A stretch of 64,000 nucleotides of DNA from assembly GCA_032622095.1 (NCBI GenBank), contig CP136063.1:23316987-23380986 (forward strand), in the 5' to 3' direction. Shown one piece after another: positions 45,641 to 56,884 of this stretch. The translations under genes were made by a program, and so were the position numbers. Position 1 is the first letter of the stretch, and every line of letters begins with the position of its first letter. This stretch comes from Siphonodentalium dalli. Its lineage: Eukaryota; Mollusca; Scaphopoda; Gadilida; Siphonodentaliidae. The notes below the pieces were generated by a model that worked only from the letters and a program-made list of their open reading frames with translations, had not been told where the DNA came from and ran no database searches.

Positions 45641-48370
45641 TGGAATCAGCTGTTGGAATTTGGCCCAATAAAACTTGTCATGGATATCTCACAACCAGAC
45701 CAGTTGGCAGGCAGATTACAACACGGGGATTGTCTTGATCAGATTAGTATGTCTGACGCAGGCAACCAACATCCCCTCTGATTGGATTAGGTGACTACAA
45801 AAGCATGCATGTCCACAAGACGCAATTTCTTTACAACAATAGAATAGAATAGAATATTTATTGCAATACACCAGATATATAGGCAGTTGCAAGTTACATA
45901 ATGAATTAACAATTAAAACATTTTAAAACATGATGCACACTTGTGAACACGGCCCTCCGACTGGGCTGCTCTTTTGAATCATTGTTGACATATTTGAAAA
46001 TCGAGATTCCATAGTCTTTAACTGCTTTATGTGTGATTAATTGGGGTTCGAAAAAATATATTTTATAACCTCAATAAATTTCACATTTAGTATTTATAAC
46101 ATAATCCACCATGAACTATACTAAAATGTTGCATCCATGGGTTTTGTTGCTGCGATTACTATTAAAGTGAACATAAACATTTATTCTAAAAAATATATAT
46201 AAATAATAAACAACTTTAAAGTCTTTGTGGACCCAATGTTTTCCAAAATTTGATAGATCCACATAAATGATTCTGTTCACGCATATTAGTAATCACAGAA
46301 ACCATGATCATTGATGCAACATTTTAAGAGTATACTTCATTGTGGATTGTGTTAGAAATACAAAATGTGAACTTTATAGAGATTTAAAAAAATAATATTT
46401 ACAGGCAATGGTCCAAGAAAAACAAAGTTCATATCTAAGAATAAAATATGGGAATGTGTACTGAACACTGTGATGAATGATGTACTATAACAACAATATT
46501 ATAGTTCTTTAGTGTTCTTTGAAATAATTACTTGGAACCAGTTGTTGACAAATGCTATACTAACTTCATAATATGGTTGACTGAGAGCCAGCAGTTTATG
46601 GATCACCTTTTAGTGGCTTATGCCCAGTCTGGTGTGAATGACTTTTAGCTGGTGTCCACTAGCAAATGGGTGATTATCCTATGATTAAGTTGTGACCTAC
46701 TTACTAGAAATAGTGTGATGGCCTGGTAGGGTTTGATTGAAGCTTAACATTCTATTGTCAACAGTGTTCACAGCATACCACACTGGCCATAGCTAACCCA
46801 TACCTGTTAGCATCCACCCAGCCATGTTTAGGCAAGTAAATATATCATTTGTCAACAACTGGTTCTAAGTAATTTTTTCAAAGAACAATTAAGAAATATA
46901 ATATTTTTTTATATAGTACATCATTCAACAAAGTGTTCAGAACACATTCCCATATTTGATTCTCAGATATGGACTTTGTTTTTCTTGGACCATTGCCTGT
47001 AAATTTTATTTTTTTAAATCAAAGTTCATATTTTGTATTTCTAACATAATCCACCATGAAGTATGCTCTTAAAATGCATCAATGGGCATGGTTTCTGTGA
47101 TTACTAATATACATGAACATAATCCTTTATTTGGACTATATCAAAGTATGGACAAATTGGGTCCACAAAGACCTTGATTTACATGTTTCCTCAGATTCAA
47201 TGTTAACATGTGTCACAAGTTGGCACAGTAAACATCTCATGGATATCTTACAATCTGACCAGATGGCAGGCAGATCACAACACAGGAATTATCTTGATTA
47301 GATTGGTCTCTGACGCAGGCACACGCCCACCCATCTTATTGGATTAGGTGACTGGGAAAGCATGCATGTCCACCAGAAGTGATCTCTTTGCAACAATATG
47401 ATACACATTTGTGACCATGGCCCCCTGACTGGGCTGACTCTTTTCAATCACGGTTGACACATTTGAAAATCGAGATTCCATATTCCTTAACTCGTTTCAC
47501 TCGAATAAACATAAATGATTTATAGAATAACAACTGGGAATTATTGAAAAGAAGTTTTTAATCTAGAAATTCAGGTTAACGTCAATTGCTTCAACTAAAT
47601 TGTGCACATCATATATAAACACCTTAAAAAAAAGTCCCACCTAATATATTCGGTAATATTTTAGAAGATATTGGATGGATTTTTATGAAACTTTCCACAA
47701 ATGATTTATGGTAACAGAGACATCAAGTGTGATAATTACTGTGATGTGAGGTGAGACATGGCTGAGTGAGCACAACTTGAATGGAAGAGGGGAACTTTTC
47801 AAAAGTTGCAAAACACAGGTATAGAGTGATCAGTCATTAGGCTGTTCCTTGGTTCCCCACTTCTCGCACAGGCTTGGAACATCCTTATATGTTGGTACCT
47901 CAATGGCCTACATAGTGGGAAACATGGTTTACTGAAAAATAGCTTCAAATAGACTGATTTAAATAATTCTGTGTTGCTCACAGCATGAAACTTCAAGGTG
48001 TCGTGGTTAGACTGAATGACATGGGCATGCAGCAGGAACAATGTGTCCCGAAGATGACACGCATGTTATCGTGGACTCACAGTGTCACTTTAGACCACAT
48101 TTACAGCCAGTAAAAACTTTTGTGAACAATGGAACAATGGATTGACTGTCCACTCTACGTCGGTGTTTTGCAACTTTTGAAAAGCACCCCTCTTCCATTC
48201 AAATCATGCTCAGTCGGCCAGAACATAACTCTCATGACGGTGCATCACACTGGTTGTGTATCAGATACCACTAAATATTTGCGTAAAGTTTCGTCAAAAT
48301 CCATACAATAACTCATAAAATATATATTACCAAATATATTAGGGGGGGAACTTTCTTTTTTTGAGGTGTT
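45641..48370. repeat. R foldback repeat, copy 2 (LINE-free)
   Basis: Nearly identical to copy 1 but without the LINE, with one AACAAT at 48037-48042. Extends further on both sides. The right arm (about 48120-48370) is the inverted counterpart of about 47600-47860; CACCTCAAAAAAAGAAAGTT read on minus pairs with CACCTTAAAAAAAAGTCCCA. The internal inverted repeat lies at about 46230-47170. No transposase. Confidence 0.85.
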
Positions 48371-49213
48371 TAGATATATTTGTTATCATATAATATAATC
48401 ACAAAAAGACCTGAAATCCTATAAACATGTATCATACAATGAAACTAACTTTTGCAATATATATTCCCATATGTATCTATGACCAACTTTTTCAAAAGCC
48501 AATATAATCGAAAAAGTATCCACGTTACTATATTTGTGTGGGAAGTTGGGCCAACCGTGCAAATTAGAAGTTGAACGTAAAATGAGCGCTAAAATCTTCG
48601 TTTCCGTTCATGCACACTTTAGAACAATCGAGAAACCCGTGCTGAATCCATTCAATATCAATCAACGCTTATAACATGCGTGAACCACTCGCCAATCACC
48701 CAGATATGCCCATCGATTTAACCCACATCGATCGTATATTTTCCACTAACACCCTTATCTCCAAATAAATCTTCGTTGAGCTTCAATAAAGTAATATACA
48801 TTCAAAGGGGAAATTCTCAAGAGATATGCATTTGTCGAAACATCTTAAAGTTGCATAATGATATATCTTTTGTCAATATAAAACAAATTCACTTTCTCAG
48901 CATATAACGTATGACCTCGTGTATTTTCCAAAACCTCGATAAATGTGTACTGGGTACATACGTCATTAGTGTAGAGTATGCTTCTCATGTCTGGGACAAC
49001 TGTACTAAATGATTTACAATTTAGCGAACAAAAACCTGCAACAAAAATGCAATCCGACCTGCTTTAGATATATCAGCGACAATAACAATTTTGAGATTGA
49101 ATAGAACGGATGTATCACAATTACATTTTACTGGCGCGGAATATCAGTCACCGAACGACAATACGTTCTCACATTGCGAAAAAAACCTACATTAACCCTT
49201 TACCCAACAGAAG
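48371..49213. other. No gene seen
   Basis: Unique AT-rich DNA; short frames only. Confidence 0.5.
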
Positions 49214-49447
49214 GGCCCTGTGCCAATGCATTCTCTTATATATGCGAGTCGACCATAGGTCGCCTCGCATATATAAGAGAATGCATTGGCTTAACACATT
49301 AAAAATTATAAAATTGTTAAAGAATGTAAGAAAAAATGGTAAAAAGTGTTAAAAAAAGATTTTGTTTAGGCCAATGCATTCTCTTATATATGCGAGGCGA
49401 CCTATGGTCGACTCGCATATATAAGAGAATGCATTGGCACAGGGTAT
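49214..49447. mobile_element. Double-palindrome element (two 67-bp palindromes as inverted ends)
   Basis: Palindromes at 49223-49289 and 49371-49437 are exact reverse complements of one another. Each has 26-bp perfect outer arms starting CCAATGCATTCTCTTATATA and an inner CGACC-TAT-GGTCG stem. Outside them CCCTGTG and CACAGGG form the outer inverted ends. The 81-bp core carries AAAATTGTTAAAGAATGTAA. Non-coding; superfamily unknown. Confidence 0.75.
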
Positions 49448-50365
49448 AACTGTAACTATCACAATGTGGTCAAGGAGCCGGTTCCAATGATATCCATATT
49501 TGTATGGTTCTATTGAGACAGACCGAAGATATTTTAGGCTGTTGAAGCTTTATTTGGCCGGTTTTGGCCGGTTTGTTGGGTAAAGGGTTAAATATATGGG
49601 CTCGCTTGAATTAACGAGAATGCCATCCGATCCGTTTTAGATCTAACCGTGACAAGACCATTTTTGATTTTGAATAGAAGTGATGTATCACGATTCTATT
49701 TTACAGGCGTGGAATATAAAAGGATGTTTGTCACATCGAAACGAAAATATGTTCTCATTTTGCAGACCCACATGTACATTATAAAGGTGAATGCCGTTGA
49801 AGTCTGTTTTTGCTGAATGTCTAACGTAAATGGTCCGATTTTTATGTGGGCGATATGGTCAATATGGGGTCCGGCAGTCCAACGCGAAACTATTTGTTCA
49901 CATGATATGACTCTCCAACAACAATATATGTAGATTATCCACCATGTCTGATGCAGTCAATAATATGTTACGGATCAGTTGTGACTCTTCTGTGCTATCT
50001 GTACTGTTCTTGTTGGTACCCATAATAATAGGCCCAAACAAAAGCATGTAACACTGATGTCTTCTTGACTTTGCGAGTGGTTCCTTATGGGTGAAATAAA
50101 TCGGAGCTTCTCTGAATAATAATACAGATTAATATATGGGAAACATAGGAAGTCTATTATATTATAGCGTCAGATATTAATATATATATATACAAATAAT
50201 TATGTACATACAATATACATGATCAGGGAGATTTAGCAGTATACAATCTGGCGCCTCGATATTCCAGTCTTGATTATTGTCCTCTCCCAGTTTGTTATGA
50301 TAAAAATACTCTTTTATCAAAACAATTACATTAAAAGATGCTCTATCTCTTCGTGGCAGCATGAA
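49448..50365. other. No gene seen
   Basis: Unique DNA. GGCCGGTTTTGGCCGGTTTG at about 49557-49576 is a small tandem. No supported frame. Confidence 0.5.
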
Positions 50366-50435
50366 CAACAATAACAACAGCAACAACAACAAAAGCAACA
50401 ACAACAACAACAACAACAACAACAACGACAACAAG
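50366..50435. repeat. (CAA)n trinucleotide repeat
   Basis: Interrupted CAA run; the poly-leucine minus frame at 50177-50461 is this repeat read in reverse. Confidence 0.9.
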
Positions 50436-50690
50436 ACATTAATGAGCTTAAGTTGAGTCACTTTATTGTATTATAATATGTACTATTTTACTATCAATAG
50501 TTGTGGACGGTCGACCACACCCGGTGGTTCCATATGCTGACTTAATTTTCTTGTTTGTCAGTTTATGCCAATCTTCATTTATGAGGGATATTAAGTAATA
50601 ATAACACATTTAACCACTATAAATAATTATGACATTTAACCACTATAAATACAAATAACACATTTAACCGGTCGACCACACCCGGTGGTT

Positions 50691-50699
<9 letters not shown>
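50436..50699. repeat. Unique DNA with a 27-bp direct repeat
   Basis: A 27-bp sequence starting GGTCGACCACACCCGGTGGT occurs at 50508-50534 and again at 50670-50696, the second copy running straight into (TA)n. The intervening 135 bp is AT-rich, with a short ATTTAACCACTATAAAT tandem. Confidence 0.75.

Positions 50700-50749
<50 letters not shown>
50700..50749. repeat. (TA)n at the 5' edge of the Helitron-like array
   Basis: Pure TA; the first array unit starts at 50750. Confidence 0.9.
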
Positions 50750-50752
<3 letters not shown>

Positions 50753-53700
50753 ATTATATATTTTGAAAGATCTGTGTGTGTGTGTGTGTTTGAAATCGAT
50801 GGACTCGAAAACGACTAAGCCAATTTCGATGAAATTTGGTATTTTAGGGTATTTTCGGCCGGAGACGAACATAGGCATAACCGTGCGAGGTCAACTTTTC
50901 ACGTGCGGAGGTCAAATCTATTTTTACGCCGTTTTTGCGCTAATATATTTCAGTTCGGTGCTCACAAATCGATTCGATATAGCGCGAATAATAAATTGCC
51001 AGTCATATAATTTGCACGGTTAGAATCTGTGTGGCTTCATCTTTCCAACGATATATAATATGTATGTATCCGTTTTAGTTATCTGCCTCAATTATTAGGT
51101 ACAAGTGGTACGATGCTTTTATCGGGATAAAATCAATGCGTAATTTCTATGACGTCGTCAGAGGTCATAAAGTTAGATTACGTTAACTCTCACCCTGCCG
51201 ATGCATTTGACTGTGTCGCGTTAACTCATCACCGGCCGAGGTATCCGCAAATGACATTGGGCTATATATCTCGCAAACGGGTGTAGCTATCGACTTGAAA
51301 TTTGGTATGTGAATGTATCTTGCCCCGGATACGAATTTTATCGGGTCGCCGAGCACGTGCGACACCAGCTTCGCGCATGCGCAGACCAGATCTAGGAAAC
51401 GGGTGGAGCAATCGACTTGAAATTTGGTTTTTTAATAGCCCGGACGAAGTCGGGTCACCTTCTAGTCTATTATATATTTTGGAAGATCTGTTTGTCTGTG
51501 TGTCTGTGTGTTCGCGATGAACTCGAAAACGGCAGAGCCGATTTCGATGAAACTTGGTATGTGGGGGTATTTTCGGCCGGGGGGTGGCATGGGCCTATTA
51601 ATTTGTCCGTGCGACGTGACCTTGACCTTGAAATCGGGTAATTTCAAGGTCAAACGCCCGAATATCACGGGATTTCGATGAAACTTTCGTATGGGGAGTC
51701 TCATAAGCATATTCATTTGCCCGTGCGACGTGACATTGACCTTGAAATCGGGTCAATTCAAGGTCATATCGCCAATTTTGATGGGATTTCGACGAAATTT
51801 GATACGTGGGGTTACATTTGTCCACTGAGTGTTTTGGACGGGTCGAGTCGTGACCCCGACCTGACCTTGACCTTCAAAATGATCAATTCAAGGTCAAATC
51901 GGGTAAAACCGGATGGATTTCGACGGGCACGTTTGTCGGGTACTTTTGTCCGGGCAGTGTTTTGGACTGGTCAAATCGTTACCCCCACTTGACCTTGACC
52001 TTCAAAATGGACAATTCAAGGTCAAAGCCCGGACGAAGTCGGGTCACCTTCTAGTATCTATTATATATTTTGAAAGATCTGTGTGTGTGTGTGTTTGAAA
52101 TCGATGGACTCGAAAACGACTAAGCCAATTTCGATGAAATTTGGTATTTTAGGGTATTTTCGGCCGGAGACGAACATAGGCATATTTATTTGTCCGTGCG
52201 AGGTCAACTTTTCACGTGCGGAGGTCAAATCTATTTTTACGCCGTTTTGGCGCTAATATATTTCAGTTCGGTGCTCACAAATCGATTCGATATAGCGCGA
52301 ATAATAAATTGCCAGTCATATAATTTGCACGGTTAGAATCTGTGTGGCTTCATCTTTCCAACGATATATAATATGTATGTATCCGTTTTAGTTATCTGCC
52401 TCAATTATTAGGTACAAGTGGTACGATGCTTTTATCGGGATAAAATCAATGCGTAATTTCTATGACGTCGTCAGAGGTCATAAAGTTAGATTACGTTAAC
52501 TCTCACCCTGCCGATGCATTTGACTGTGTCGCGTTAACTCATCACCGGCCGAGGTATCCGCAAATGACATTGGGCTATATATCTCGCAAACGGTTGTAGC
52601 TATCGACTTGAAATTTGGTATGTGAATGTATCTTGCCCCGGATACGAATTTTATCGGGTCGCCGAGCACGTGCGACACCAGCTTCGCGCATGCGCAGACC
52701 AGATCTAGGAAACGGGTGGAGCAATCGACTTGAAATTTGGTTTTTTAATAGCCCGGACGAAGTCGGGTCACCTTCTAGTCTATTATATATTTTGGAAGAT
52801 CTGTTTGTCTGTGTGTCTGTGTGTTCGCGATGAACTCGAAAACGGCAGAGCCGATTTCGATGAAACTTGGTATGTGGGGGTATTTTCGGCCGGGGGGTGG
52901 CATGGGCCTATTAATTTGTCCGTGCGACGTGACCTTGACCTTGAAATCGGGTAATTTCAAGGTCAAACGCCCGAATATCACGGGATTTCGATGAAACTTT
53001 CGTATGGGGAGTCTCATAAGCATATTCATTTGCCCGTGCGACGTGACATTGACCTTGAAAATCGGGTCAATTCAAGGTCATATCGCCAATTTTGATGGGA
53101 TTTCGACGAAATTTGATACGTGGGGTTACATTTGTCCACTGAGTGTTTTGGACGGGTCGAGTCGTGACCCCGACCTGACCTTGACCTTCAAAATGATCAA
53201 TTCAAGGTCAAATCGGGTAAAACCGGATGGATTTCGACGGGCACGTTTGTCGGGTACTTTTGTCCGGGCAGTGTTTTGGACTGGTCAAATCGTTACCCCA
53301 CTTGACCTTGACCTTCAAAATGGACAATTCAAGGTCAAAGCCCGGACGAAGTCGGGTCACCTTCTAGTATCTATTATATATTTTGAAAGATCTGTGTGTG
53401 TGTGTGTGTTTGAAATCGATGGACTCGAAAACGACTAAGCCAATTTCGATGAAATTTGGTATTTTAGGGTATTTTCGGCCGGAGACGAACATAGGCATAT
53501 TTATTTGTCCGTGCGAGGTCAACTTTTCACGTGCGGAGGTCAAATCTATTTTTACGCCGTTTTGGCGCTAATATATTTCAGTTCGGTGCTCACAAATCGA
53601 TTCGATATAGCGCGAATAATAAATTGCCAGTCATATAATTTGCACGGTTAGAATCTGTGTGGCTTCATCTTTCCAACGATATATAATATGTATGTATCCG

Positions 53701-54803
53701 TTTTAGTTATCTGCCTCAATTATTAGGTACAAGTGGTACGATGCTTTTATCGGGATAAAATCAATGCGTAATTTCTATGACGTCGTCAGAGGTCATAAAG
53801 TTAGATTACGTTAACTCTCACCCTGCCGATGCATTTGACTGTGTCGCGTTAACTCATCACCGGCCGAGGTATCCGCAAATGACATTGGGCTATATATCTC
53901 GCAAACGGTTGTAGCTATCGACTTGAAATTTGGTATGTGAATGTATCTTGCCCCGGATACGAATTTTATCGGGTCGCCGAGCACGTGCGACGCCAGCTTC
54001 GCGCATGCGCAGACGAGATCTCGAAAACGGGTTGAGATATTGACTTTAAATTTGGTATGTGAATGTATCTTGCCCCGGATACGAATTTTATCGGGTCGCC
54101 GAGCACGTGTGACACCAGCTTCGCGCATGCGCAGACCAGATCTAGGAAACGGGTGGAGCAATCGACTTGAAATTTGGTTTTTTAATAGCCCGGACGAAGT
54201 CGGGTCACCTTCTAGTCTATTATATATTTTGGAAGATCTGTTTGTCTGTGTGTCTGTGTGTTCGCGATGAACTCGAAAACGGCAGAGCCGATTTCGATGA
54301 AACTTGGTATGTGGGGGTATTTTCGGCCGGGGGGTGGCATGGGCCTATTAATTTGTCCGTGCGACGTGACCTTGACCTTGAAATCGGGTAATTTCAAGGT
54401 CAAACGCCCGAATATCACGGGATTTCGATGAAACTTTCGTATGGGGAGTCTCATAAGCATATTCATTTGCCCGTGCGACGTGACATTGACCTTGAAATCG
54501 GGTCAATTCAAGGTCATATCGCCAATTTTGATGGGATTTCGACGAAATTTGATACGTGGGGTTACATTTGTCCACTGAGTGTTTTGGACGGGTCGAGTCG
54601 TGACCCCGACCTGACCTTGACCTTCAAAATGATCAATTCAAGGTCAAATCGGGTAAAACCGGATGGATTTCGACGGGTACGTTTGTCGGGTACTTTTGTC
54701 CGGGCAGTGTTTTGGACTGGTCAAATCGTTACCCCACTTGACCTTGACCTTCAAAATGGACAATTCAAGGTCAAAGCCCGGACGAAGTCGGGTCACCTTC
54801 TAG
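50750..54803 (+). mobile_element. Head-to-tail array of six Helitron-like units, (U1-U2) x 3
   Basis: Units: U1 50750-51465, U2 51466-52054, U1 52057-52778, U2 52779-53367, U1 53370-54215, U2 54216-54803. Every unit begins TCTATTATATATTTTG and ends with the hairpin CCCGGACGAAGTCGGG, seven bases, and CTAG. U2 follows U1 with no spacer; U1 follows U2 after TA. U1 and U2 share about 110 bp at the 5' end and 28 bp at the 3' end but differ inside. Copies of each type are almost identical, with a period of about 1310 bp. The third U1 holds an extra diverged 122-bp internal repeat (53932-54053 and 54054-54175). Flanked by (TA)n on both sides. Non-coding; the frames repeated every 1313 bp are not genes. 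Confidence 0.6.
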
Positions 54804-54903
54804 TATATATATATATATATATATATAAGAAATGAGAATTTGTTCACGCAAATATGAAGCAATGAACACTCATACTGAGTCCGTGCCTCCATAACTCTGA
54901 CAC

Positions 54904-54944
<41 letters not shown>

Positions 54945-54960
54945 GCTATATATTTATATA
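54804..54960. repeat. (TA)n tracts with short unique interruption
   Basis: TA runs at 54804-54825 and about 54905-54960, separated by about 80 bp of unique DNA. Confidence 0.85.
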
Positions 54961-55611
54961 TATATTATGTCAAACTTGTGACTGAATGTGATTGCTTTGT
55001 GGCTTCAATATTGCATCTGATACTGTTTCATTGTTGCATACAAAAGACAGCCACAAAGAATGCGCACTTACGTGTAATTGGTTAGACATACATTTGATTA
55101 ATATATAGACAACATTTACCTTGTATACTGACAATCATTTATCGTCGTTACGAAGTGAGCGAATTAATATTGGTACGGCCTCTGAGTCATGTATTATCTT
55201 CATCTTCACTATATTTATGCCCGATGTATTGATTCGAGATTCGATGCAATTCGGAATTATTTGGCTGATTCGATTCGAGATTCGACTCAAAATCAAAATG
55301 CCCTATTCACAGGGCCCTAGTGATGGGGGACACCTCGCCCCCAGTGGTGCCTAGACTAATAGCGCTTGCTAGTCTTCGCCTCTCAAGATTTCGGTGAATC
55401 ACCCTCTTAATAGAATCGCAACGGTGTTGAGTGTTTTGCTTATCGCTCACTATTCACGTGTTGTATGTACATAAACGCTCGGCTCACACATAGTGTGTTT
55501 TGTGGATAATATCGCATTCATACTATCATTATACTATACTATTAGAATATTCTTGAGGAAGTTTTCAGAACTTGGTAACTATTCTTTGTGAAGTATAACT
55601 TACAACAAAGG
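54961..55611. repeat. Block B, copy 2
   Basis: Matches about 24150-24775 closely, up to TTGGTAACTAT. As in copy 1, it follows a Helitron-like 3' end plus (TA)n. The last 25 bp before the minisatellite are unmatched. Confidence 0.8.
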
Positions 55612-56760
55612 TCATCAGTGCCCTTACAATCTGGATGTGTCATGAGTGCCTTTACAACCTGGGCGTGTCATCAGTAACCTTACAATCTGGATGTGTCATG
55701 AGTGCCTTTACAATCTGGATGTGTCATGAGTGCCTTTACAATCTGGATGTGTCATGAGTGCCCTTACAATCTGGATGTGTCATGAGTGCCCTTACAATCT
55801 GGATGTGTCATCAGTGCCCTTACAACATGGATGTGTCATCAGTGCCCTTACAATCTGGATGTGTCATCAGTGCCCTTACAATCTGGATGTGTCACCAGTG
55901 CCCTTACAATCTGGATGTGTTCATCAGTGCCCTTACAATCTGGATGTGTCATCAGTGCCCTTACAATCTGGATGTGTCATCAGTGCCCTTACAATCTGGA
56001 TGTGTCATCAGTGCCCTTACAACCTGGATGTGTCATCAGTGCCCTTACAATCTGGATTTGTCATCAGTGCCCTTACAATCTGGATTTGTCATCAGTGCCC
56101 TTACAATCTGGATGTGTCATCGGTGCCCTTACAACCTGGATGTGTCATCAGTGCCCTTACAATCTGGATGTGTCATCAGTGCCCTTACAATCTGGATGTG
56201 TCATCAGTGCCCTTACAATCTGGAGATGTCATCAATGCCCTTACAACCTGGATGTGTCATCAGTGCCCTTACAATCTGGATGTGTCATCAGTGCCCTTAC
56301 AACCTGGGTGTGTCATCAGTGCCCTTACAACCTGGATGTGTCATCAGTGCCCTTACAATCTGGATTTGTCATCAGTGCCCTTACAATCTGGATTTGTCAT
56401 CAGTGCCCTTACAATCTGGATGTGTCATCAGTGCCCTTACAATCTGGATGTGTCATCAGTGCCCTTACAATCTGGATGTGTCATCAGTGCCCTTACAATC
56501 TGGATGTGTCATCAGTGCCCTTACAATCTGGATGTGTCATCAGTGCCCTTACAACCTGGATGTGTCATCAGTGCCCTTACACTCTGGATGTGTCATCAGT
56601 GCCCTTACAATCTGGATGTGTCATCAGTGCCCTTACAATCTGGATGTGTCATCAGTGCCCTTACAATCTGGATGTGTCATCAGTGCCCTTACAACCTGGA
56701 TGTGTCATCAGTGTCCTTACAACCTGGATGTGTCATCAGTGCCCTTACAATCTGGATGTG
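55612..56760. repeat. 28-bp minisatellite, 41 units
   Basis: Core CAGTGCCCTTACAATCTGG. Length 1149 bp equals 41 x 28 plus one inserted T near 55920; no other indel was seen. Variants include AATCTGG/AACCTGG and GATGTG/GATTTG. A pair of adjacent GATTTG units recurs exactly 308 bp (11 units) apart (about 56055 and 56363). All three plus frames are open because the unit has no plus-strand stop, giving spurious frames of 350-400 codons. Confidence 0.95.
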
Positions 56761-56784
56761 CAAATGGCAATATATTATCGTGTA

Positions 56785-56789
<5 letters not shown>

Positions 56790-56850
<61 letters not shown>
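56790..56850. repeat. (TA)n
   Basis: Pure TA tract just after the minisatellite. Confidence 0.9.
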
Positions 56851-56858
<8 letters not shown>

Positions 56859-56884
56859 GTTATACAGATTACTATTACATGTGA

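Noticed and set aside
49214-49447. CRISPR-like or rho-independent terminator reading of the palindromes
   Set aside because: The context is eukaryotic, there are only two palindromes per element, and no spacer regularity exists.
51302-54391. Recurrent 60-140-codon frames in the Helitron-like array (for example those with DELENGRADFDETWYV)
   Set aside because: They repeat because the DNA units repeat; they cross unit boundaries and lack any known domain.
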